Assembly: GCF_012844235.1 (NCBI RefSeq)
Contig: NZ_JABAGR010000002.1
Span: 337,467-401,466 of the forward strand
Length of the DNA stretch: 64,000 bases
DNA from: Parafannyhessea umbonata
Lineage (GTDB): Bacteria > Actinomycetota > Coriobacteriia > Coriobacteriales > Atopobiaceae
Reading direction: 5' to 3'
A model generated the notes under the pieces. It was not told the origin of the DNA and did no database searches. It saw nothing but the letters and a program-made list of their open reading frames with translations. Shown here piece by piece: positions 58,567-64,000 of this stretch; within the stretch, counting starts at the first letter, position 1; every line of letters begins with the position of its first letter. The position numbers and the translations under genes are program-made.

Positions 58567-58720
58567 GGTAGACCCGTGGCGTGGCGAGCGCGTGGGCGAG
58601 GTCAGGCCGTTTGCCAGGCAATGGGGACCTCGTGCGAGACGGTGCGCGTTTGCGCAGCTACGTGCAAGGTTGGGCGCCTAAGATTGATGTATCACGCGTA
58701 CGAGTGCGAGGGAGGCTTCT

Positions 58721-59017
58721 ATGGCGGACGAGACTTCGAGCGACATGGACGTCGAGCTGGGCGACGACTACTTCATCACGCTTGACTACGATGACGGGAC
58801 CTCGGAGGAGTGCGAGGTCATCGGAATCTTCGAGCACGACGGCGGCGAGTACATCGCGCTGGGGCCCGAGGAGAGCGACGACGTGTACATCTATGGGTAC
58901 CGCGAGACGGACGACGGGGGCTTCGACCTGCTTGAGCTGGACGAATCCGTGTTTGACGACGTGAGCGCCGCGTATCTGGCGATCCAGGACCAGCTTGAGG
59001 GCGAGCTGGAGGGATAG
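58721..59017 (+). CDS. DUF1292 protein
   Basis: A 98-residue very acidic protein with the DUF1292 core DYFITLDYDDGTSEECEVIG, FEHDGGEYIALGP and YIYGYRETDDGGFDL. The family is common near alanyl-tRNA synthetase genes in Firmicutes; its role is not known. GGGAGGC precedes the ATG. It stands alone, divergent from the SDR. Confidence 0.8.
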   Translation: MADETSSDMDVELGDDYFITLDYDDGTSEECEVIGIFEHDGGEYIALGPEESDDVYIYGYRETDDGGFDLLELDESVFDDVSAAYLAIQDQLEGELEG

Positions 59018-59164
59018 GGCCCGGGCGGCTCCGAGTTCGCTGCGGGTTTAGCCCGCGAGGCGTGCACGACTCCTTGGGAGAAACAAGCAAGACTCAGAAA
59101 AGCTTCCTCCGCAGCCGGCGACCGCTAACCAGACCCAAAAGACCTGCGCACGTCGCTGCGTCGA

Positions 59165-59196
59165 CTGTGCCGCATCCGATATCGGATGCGGCACAG
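59165..59196. repeat. Perfect 32-base palindrome
   Basis: CTGTGCCGCATCCGAT followed by its exact reverse complement, between the convergent DUF1292 and NUDIX genes. No T tract on either strand, so it may be a bidirectional terminator without T run or a protein site. Confidence 0.7.
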
Positions 59197-59197
59197 C

Positions 59198-59842
59198 TTA
59201 CATAAGCCGCAGCAGCTTGGGGTAAACCCAACGCTCCATCCACGGCTCGGCCACGTTTGCGAGGACCTCGTCCTTCTCGAACCAGCGGACCGCCTTGTTC
59301 TCGTCAGGCTTCGGGCGGATGGGCTCCGCCGGGTCGGCCTCGATTAGGTACGTTAGGTTAAGGTGCAGGTGGCTGCACACGTAAACGCCACGCTTGACGT
59401 GGCCGTTCACGCACAGCGTCTCGAGCGAGACGGGCGACGGCGCGGCAAGGCGCGCGTGCGCAAGGCCGGACTCCTCCCCCACCTCGCGCAGCGCCACGCG
59501 TGCGAGGTCAAAGTCGCCGTCCGCATGACCGCCCAGCCACGCCCAGGTGTCGTATATGCGGTGGTACGCCATGAGAACGTGCGTGCGGTCTGCATCGACC
59601 ACCCACGCGGACGCAGTCAGGTGCGCCACGTCGTTTGCGCGCGTGCTGATATCGGGGCAGCCGCGGCGCTCAAGCCACTGCAGAAACAGCGCCTGGTCCT
59701 TCTCCTCCTGCTCGCACGTGGGCGAGAAGTGCTCCACTTCCGCGACGAGGCGTCGCCTGTCCCGCATACGTTCCTCCGCCGCTACGCCCAGGGCATCGCC
59801 TTCGCGCGCGACGTCGTGGCGCGCATCCTGAACAAATGCCAT
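59198..59842 (-). CDS. NUDIX hydrolase
   Basis: A 214-residue protein. The Nudix box runs from GGHADGDFDLARVALREVGE through ESG (GX5EX7REUXEEXGU, residues ~104-126). Before it lies a longer N-terminus with VVDADRTHVLMAYHRIYDTW. Family members hydrolyse nucleoside diphosphates linked to another group. ATG 59842 follows GCGGGAG. The perfect palindrome lies just beyond the stop. Confidence 0.85.
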   Translation of the reverse strand: MAFVQDARHDVAREGDALGVAAEERMRDRRRLVAEVEHFSPTCEQEEKDQALFLQWLERRGCPDISTRANDVAHLTASAWVVDADRTHVLMAYHRIYDTWAWLGGHADGDFDLARVALREVGEESGLAHARLAAPSPVSLETLCVNGHVKRGVYVCSHLHLNLTYLIEADPAEPIRPKPDENKAVRWFEKDEVLANVAEPWMERWVYPKLLRLM

Positions 59843-60308
59843 GCTCCCGCCTTCCCGTGTGGATTTCCCGTACAAGGCTACTCCTTATTGACGCGACGTT
59901 CCACCATGCGTGACGGCCTGCGCGGTCGATATGCCATGCCGCGCATGCACTCGTATGCCGACACCAGAGCGTACGAGGGCATGCCCGCCAAGGGCCCTCC
60001 CTGCCCAGAACCGCGAGCACAGCAGTGTCCGTGATACGTTCAAGCAGTTCGCTCGAGTGCTCCGCGTAAAGTCATTTACTGCTCTTCTCCCTAGATGTTC
60101 TCCCTCGCGTTTCTCCTCATCGCGATGGCGGAGGCAAGCGTAAGACCACTCGCCGTCAGCATCCTGCTATCGCAGAGCGATCGCGCGGCGGAAACCACCA
60201 GACTCACCATCAATTTCGCCAACACGATCGTGGGAAGCGCCGGCAAGCAAGAAGAACATACAAGTCGCTCCAGAAATGGTGCGAAAAATGACTCTGTATT
60301 CAATGTGG
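59843..60308. other. Gene-free gap at the edge of the accessory region
   Basis: About 465 bases with no supported gene. Opposed open frames at 60091-60316 have hydrophobic stretches (for example LAFLLIAMAEASVRPLAVSI on the plus strand) but no start signal or family match that I can name. They could be the tail of a decayed membrane protein. Confidence 0.4.
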
Positions 60309-61223
60309 CTAAATGAGTTCCTCTAAGTCCTTGCGTGAGATTCGCATTCCTCGAAGAATCACGGATTCAAGTGAAGGGTCACCTCTTGCCACCTCATCAA
60401 GAAGAACGAGCACGCTTTTTGAAAACTGACTCAGCCTTTCCTTCGTGGTAACAGTCGCCAAAGCACGAAGTAGCTGGTCAAAGCCCATATCACCCAGTCT
60501 GCCAACCCTTGCGCAGTAAAGCCTCTCGTCATGCGCGCATATGTTTCTGAATGCAGGGAGTACATGAAACGCGAAAGTAAGCTGCTTCTGCTTTACGACT
60601 TGCTTGTTCAGTGACCTTGCTAATGCCACGCAAGTCTTTGTCTTCACTCGTTGTTGCTGGTAGTCAAAGAACGCCGACATGTTTCCGAAAGTTAGACACT
60701 TAGACGCAACCCAAAGCGGAAGGCAGTGGTGCTCGTTAACGTAGTGCTTGATGTATTGCTTGTGCGGCTTGTTCTCTCGAATGCCTTGGAGAACTGAAAG
60801 TAGCTTAATTAGACCCTTTGTATAGTAGTCCTCATATTTATACTCGGACTTACGACAATAACAGGCAGGGTCAAGATACTCGTCTACATTGCCATGCACT
60901 TCGCAAAAGGCGTAGATGGTTGCAGTCTTCATGGCATTTTCTGCTTCTAGAAGCACATTCATGGTTTCATTACGAAGTGCTTTGTCAAAGATGTAAACAC
61001 GCTTGAAGGACTCGAAATTAGTACCGTCTATGTAGCGGTCCTCTTTGTCTAGGTTGGTTTTCTGTTTATCAAGAAAGGCATCCTTATAGCCATTAACGAC
61101 GGCATAATAGTTTTCCTTAAGAAGAAAACGTGCCGCGTCCTTTTTGTTTGAAAAATGAATGCCACGGGACTCAAGTATTGCGATCTGCTCTTCAACAGTT
61201 TTGAATGGCTTGGGATTCTTCAT
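60309..61223 (-). CDS. Abi_2 family abortive-infection protein (HEPN RNase)
   Basis: A 304-residue protein. The start KPFKTVEEQIAILESRGIHF and the SFKRVYIFDKALRNETMNVL region are typical of the Abi_2 (AbiD/AbiF) family. RNICAHDERL near residue 235 carries the HEPN R-x4-H ribonuclease motif. Family members stop phage growth, probably by cutting RNA. The ATG at 61223 is chosen because family proteins start this way; GGAG lies 11 bases upstream. GC content is clearly below the neighbours, so acquisition by transfer is likely. Confidence 0.8.
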   Translation of the reverse strand: MKNPKPFKTVEEQIAILESRGIHFSNKKDAARFLLKENYYAVVNGYKDAFLDKQKTNLDKEDRYIDGTNFESFKRVYIFDKALRNETMNVLLEAENAMKTATIYAFCEVHGNVDEYLDPACYCRKSEYKYEDYYTKGLIKLLSVLQGIRENKPHKQYIKHYVNEHHCLPLWVASKCLTFGNMSAFFDYQQQRVKTKTCVALARSLNKQVVKQKQLTFAFHVLPAFRNICAHDERLYCARVGRLGDMGFDQLLRALATVTTKERLSQFSKSVLVLLDEVARGDPSLESVILRGMRISRKDLEELI

Positions 61224-61337
61224 TTCCGAGGCATCTCCAACATATACAGAGAGGCCGCCAAGTTGCATATGCGCAACCTGACGGCTCTCCTGCCCGCAGC
61301 TCAAGTCGAGACTGCACGCGTTTCACTGGAGCGATAG

Positions 61338-61365
61338 TTTATATCACCCAAGGTAATGTCGTCAA
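61338..61365 (-). promoter_or_regulatory. Promoter of the Abi_2 gene
   Basis: On the minus strand, TTGACG, 16-base spacer and TATAAA, with a leader of about 110 bases. It implies the gene is transcribed alone. Confidence 0.6.
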
Positions 61366-61421
61366 GAATAAACAGTGCGTTCCCAATACAAGCCATTCAT
61401 TACGTGGCGGACATTCTCTGA

Positions 61422-61871
61422 GACAGGAATCCCACGCCGCGACGGTTTGACGGCTACGAGCTCGTCTTCCACGAGGGCTTCGCGGACTTCCACGACACCT
61501 TCGACAGGTATCTCGAACGCCACGACCTCACGAGGATGGTCGCCGGCTACGCGTGGAAGTGGGTGACGAAAGACAAAAACGACGACCCCAACTTGTACGA
61601 CATCGAGATTGACGGCCTCAAGATTCGCTGGAACCGCAAGCCGGAGAACTGGGTCGACCCCGACCTCTCCTACGACGGGTCTACCGAGAAGATTGTGGTC
61701 AACAGGGCCAGTTACTTCGATGTCAACGGCAAGAAGACGGCGAGCGAGAAGGACCTTGCGGAGTACGTCCGCCACATCTATTACGTGCTCCTGACAAGGG
61801 GAATCCTCGGGACCCACTTCTTCGTCTGCGACGGGGCCCTCCGAGCACACCTGCGACAGCACTTCGCTTAA
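61422..61871 (+). pseudogene. C-terminal remnant of a DUF2075 gene
   Basis: The frame opens after a TGA at 61419-61421 with no start codon until 61536, and ends at TAA 61871. It reads FDGYELVFHEGFADFHDTFD, then LTRMVAGYAWKWVTK, DIEIDGLKIRWN and VRHIYYVLLTRGILGTHFFV, the C-terminal part of DUF2075 (predicted helicase/nuclease-like ATPase). The ATPase core is missing, and the expected VGCIHTIQGYD-like segment between the RWN and NRASYFD parts is also absent, so both a 5' loss and an internal deletion occurred. Confidence 0.7.
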
Positions 61872-62043
61872 TCTTGTCACCGCCTGTATGCTCGCATCGG
61901 CAACGTATACCACGAGTATCGATACCGATTGTCAGACAGAGGGAGTCCCGATACATTGCCACCAAGCATGAGAATCCCCACATCGTCGCCCCTGCGGTGA
62001 ACGCGGTGCGGGGAAAGAAAAAAATGATCTTTCTGCTGCGCTG

Positions 62044-62604
62044 CTATAACAGCTTCTTGCCAGCGTTCCAGGCGCCGCCAACCTCCTCGCCTACAACGCG
62101 GTAGATGCGCCTCGTGCTGTCATAGATAATCGGGCGCATCTTGCCAAAGTCGACCCGTCCTTCGTCGTCGAGGATCGACTCGTCCACACGAGTGTTCACG
62201 ACGCGTCCAACGATGCGCGCGCCATGCTCGTCTCCCTGGACGTCTGTGACCTCGCACTCCATGGTCAGGGGGAACTCCTCGATCACGGGCGCGTCCACAT
62301 GCTCAGACTTCACAAAGGTCATGCCAGACGCGGCGGCCTTGTCCACCTTGTTGCCGGTAGCGATGCCAAAGTAGTCAGCCTCCACCACGTGGGCGGCGTC
62401 AGCCGGCGCCACGGTGAAGGCGCGCCTTGCCACAATGTTTGCCGTCGACTTGTGGTTCCCGATGTTGAGGCAAATCTCGTTGTTGCCGCACTCCCCCGCC
62501 CATGCCGCGTTCATAGCGTTGGGGGTGCCATCCTCGCTATAGCTCGCAACAATGAACACCGACTGCGGAAAGAGCTCGCCTGCGCTTCCAAGGTCCTTCT
62601 TCAT
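62044..62604 (-). CDS. Flavin reductase-like FMN-binding protein
   Basis: A 186-residue split-barrel flavoprotein: ELFPQSVFIVASYSEDGTPN, MNAAWAGECGNNEICLNIGN and NIVARRAFTVAPADAAHVVE are typical of the flavin reductase/FMN-binding family used by many redox systems. GAGGAGG supports the ATG. No obvious partner is adjacent. GC is close to the core genome, unlike the Abi_2 gene, so this may be an old chromosomal gene between mobile pieces. Confidence 0.85.
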   Translation of the reverse strand: MKKDLGSAGELFPQSVFIVASYSEDGTPNAMNAAWAGECGNNEICLNIGNHKSTANIVARRAFTVAPADAAHVVEADYFGIATGNKVDKAAASGMTFVKSEHVDAPVIEEFPLTMECEVTDVQGDEHGARIVGRVVNTRVDESILDDEGRVDFGKMRPIIYDSTRRIYRVVGEEVGGAWNAGKKLL

Positions 62605-62961
62605 GCTGTCCTCCTCTTTGGTTCACCTTGCGCGTACCGTTTAGAAGAGTATATTTCGCCGCTGGAGCATGCCACTTGCCCTCGAGCACGGTCAGCGTCC
62701 CCTTGTGCAGGAGCTCTGTTCCCTCCGTGCGACGGCTCTACACGCCTCAACCGTACGTGAGAGCCACCATGGGCACAATACCGTCCTTTTGGGATACCAA
62801 GGCACTTGTCGGTAACCATAGAAGCGAGAAGCGCGCTAGGCGAGAACTGCTGATGGAGCCCCTTGCAAGCGATGTTCCCAATTTCGTTGTTGCGTGATTT
62901 CAAACCTGCTGTTTCCATCCAAAAGAAGAGAGTCGCCCTGCAAGCATTATCGAGGTGAACG
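62605..62961. other. Gap between flavin reductase and integrase genes
   Basis: About 357 bases without a supported gene. TATACT on the minus strand (62648-62653) could be a -10 for the flavin reductase gene. No clear inverted or direct repeats that could be recombinase cores were seen. Confidence 0.4.
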
Positions 62962-63894
62962 ATGCTTAACGAACTTTCCGGCAACGACCTGTTCTGTAAC
63001 TACTACAAGGAATGGATATCCGTATATAAGGAGAACGCAGTAAGGCAAGTGACGCTCAACAAGTACCATCTCGCCCATGCCTGGATAGAGAGGCTTGCGC
63101 CAGACATGAAGCTGTCGGAGCTCGACCGAATCTCCTACCAAAGAATCCTAAACGGGTACGCAAAGGAGCACGAGCGACAGACCACGATGGACTTCCACCA
63201 CCTGTTAAAGGGCGCTGTGCTCGACGCGGTCGATGATGGCCTCGTGCCCAGAGACCCAACCAGGAAGGCAATCGTCAAGGGAAAGCCACCACGCCCGAAG
63301 AAGAATCGCTATCTCAACCAGTTTGAGCTCCATCGGTTGCTCGCCGGCCTCGATTTGGGGTCAGAGATTAGCTGGGAGTGGTTCATCCTTCTGGTCGCAA
63401 AGACCGGGTTGCGGTTTTCCGAGGCGCTCGCAATCACCCCCGCAGACTTCGACTTCACCAGGCAGACGCTTTCGGTAAACAAAACTTGGGACTACAAGAA
63501 CGGCGGGGGCTTCGTGCCGACAAAGAACCGGTCCTCCGTGAGGAAGGTCCAGATTGACTGGCAGCTGATAGTTCAGTTCTCCGTCCTGGTTAAGGACCTC
63601 CCGGAAGAACGTCCCATCTTCGTCAGAGGGAACGAGAAGGTCTACAACTCGACAGCGAACAACACCCTCGCCAGGCTATGCAAGAAGTCAGGGGTACCGG
63701 TGATCACGATTCACGGACTGCGACACACGCACGCCTCCCTGCTCCTCTTCGCAGGGGTGTCAATAGCAAGCGTCGCGAAGAGGCTCGGCCATGCCAGCAT
63801 GAACACAACTGAGAAGACCTATCTCCATATCATCCAGGAGCTGGAGAACAAGGACGTAGACCTGGTGATGCGCTCCCTCACTAGCCTCGTCTGA
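62962..63894 (+). CDS. Tyrosine recombinase/integrase
   Basis: A 310-residue XerC/D-type recombinase. A SAM-like N-terminal core-binding domain (~1-105) precedes the catalytic domain with the first arginine in KTGLRFSEAL, HGLRHTHASLL (H-x-x-R), LGHASMNTTEKTYLHI (second His and the nucleophile tyrosine). It acts on site-specific DNA exchange. It faces the end of hsdS 13 bases away, so it is a candidate hsdS shuffling enzyme rather than a prophage integrase. AGGTG precedes the ATG. Confidence 0.88.
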   Translation: MLNELSGNDLFCNYYKEWISVYKENAVRQVTLNKYHLAHAWIERLAPDMKLSELDRISYQRILNGYAKEHERQTTMDFHHLLKGAVLDAVDDGLVPRDPTRKAIVKGKPPRPKKNRYLNQFELHRLLAGLDLGSEISWEWFILLVAKTGLRFSEALAITPADFDFTRQTLSVNKTWDYKNGGGFVPTKNRSSVRKVQIDWQLIVQFSVLVKDLPEERPIFVRGNEKVYNSTANNTLARLCKKSGVPVITIHGLRHTHASLLLFAGVSIASVAKRLGHASMNTTEKTYLHIIQELENKDVDLVMRSLTSLV

Positions 63895-63907
63895 TTTTCA
63901 GCGTAAG

Positions 63908-64000
63908 TCAATAGGGCGGCTCTCGCTGATGAATGGTGATGAGGTTGTCGAGACGAGCGAAGAGGGCGCCGATTCGCTCCTGCTCCTCTCGCGAAGAAGG
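63908..64000 (-). CDS. hsdS: 3' end of a type I restriction specificity subunit gene (hsdS)
   Basis: On the minus strand, the last 30 codons read EEQERIGALF, then LDNLITIHQR before a TGA at 63908-63910. This is the conserved C-terminal end of HsdS, where the coiled spacer helix meets HsdM. HsdS chooses the DNA sequence that the type I complex methylates and cuts. The rest of the gene is beyond the window edge, so the call rests on this signature. Confidence 0.75.
   Translation of the reverse strand, partial: PSSREEQERIGALFARLDNLITIHQREPPY

Noticed and set aside
59363..60034. 223-codon plus-strand frame opposite the NUDIX gene
   Set aside because: It mirrors the NUDIX gene, is rich in His/Arg and lacks any motif; the NUDIX box on the other strand is clear.
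62640..62735. Minus-strand stretch reading LTVLEGKWHAPAAKYTLL, faintly like an HxlR regulator fragment
   Set aside because: It is about 30 codons between stop and the flavin reductase ribosome site, with no start codon, so a relic cannot be told from chance.

Overview
The window is a GC-rich bacterial chromosome segment that looks like a member of the Coriobacteriia (Actinomycetota), most likely an Olsenella/Atopobium-like Atopobiaceae. This rests on overall composition, frequent GTG/TTG starts, and gene order: rpoZ-thiI, comEA-comEC-holA, divergent rpsT/lepA, two dnaJ paralogues followed by an mtaB-type gene, phoH-ybeY-dgkA-era-recO, rpsO-pnp, an RNase J gene-ftsK-rodZ-like-yajQ-rimO-pgsA, recA-recX, rny, spoVS, miaB-miaA-hflX and lexA-nrdR-dut. 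The genus is an inference. No rRNA, tRNA or CRISPR array was seen.

Region by region: 1-6 kb holds the end of a probable gmk, then rpoZ, thiI, the DNA-uptake genes comEA and comEC, and holA. From 6 to 14.5 kb come rpsT (minus strand), lepA, dusB, hemW, a membrane-fused DnaJ paralogue, a canonical dnaJ and mtaB. From 14.5 to 21 kb a phoH-ybeY-dgkA-era-recO operon is followed by rpsO-pnp with a hairpin-rich leader. From 21 to 30 kb there is a small holin-like ORF on the minus strand (21166-21291), then RNase J, FtsK, a RodZ-like protein, YajQ, RimO and PgsA. From 30 to 39 kb lie recA-recX, RNase Y, an uncharacterised GHKL-type ATPase, SpoVS, miaB, miaA and hflX. From 39 to 46 kb lie a DUF1624 membrane protein, a divergent lexA / LysM-like SOS pair, nrdR, dut, two nucleobase permeases and trxB; this stretch is visibly less GC-rich. 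From 46.7 to 55 kb a largely minus-strand block carries a ClC transporter, apt, a MerR gene and an FHA gene in the garA-ftsR arrangement, ridA, a MalY/PatB-type lyase, a GcvT-like protein, a DD-carboxypeptidase and a second CDP-alcohol phosphatidyltransferase. From 55 to 60 kb lie larA, a membrane XRE regulator divergent from a flavin/PNPOx-like gene, an SDR, a DUF1292 protein and a NUDIX hydrolase.

The right end (60.3-64 kb) is accessory DNA: an Abi_2/HEPN abortive-infection gene of lower GC, a decayed DUF2075 gene, a flavin reductase-like gene, a tyrosine recombinase, and the last 30 codons of a type I restriction specificity gene (hsdS) on the minus strand, running into the window edge. 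The integrase and hsdS ends face each other, an arrangement that in other bacteria often marks an invertible, phase-variable type I restriction system. This and the small holin-like ORF are the best leads to something new.

How the genes work together: RNA processing and decay (PNPase, RNase J, RNase Y), tRNA and ribosome modification (ThiI, DusB, MtaB, RimO, MiaB, MiaA, YbeY, Era, HflX, LepA) and DNA repair with the SOS response (RecA, RecX, RecO, LexA and a LysM-type SOS gene) dominate. LexA boxes of the GAAC-N4-GTTY type lie inside the recA and LysM-gene promoters and beside the lexA promoter, so the local SOS circuit can be read directly from the sequence.
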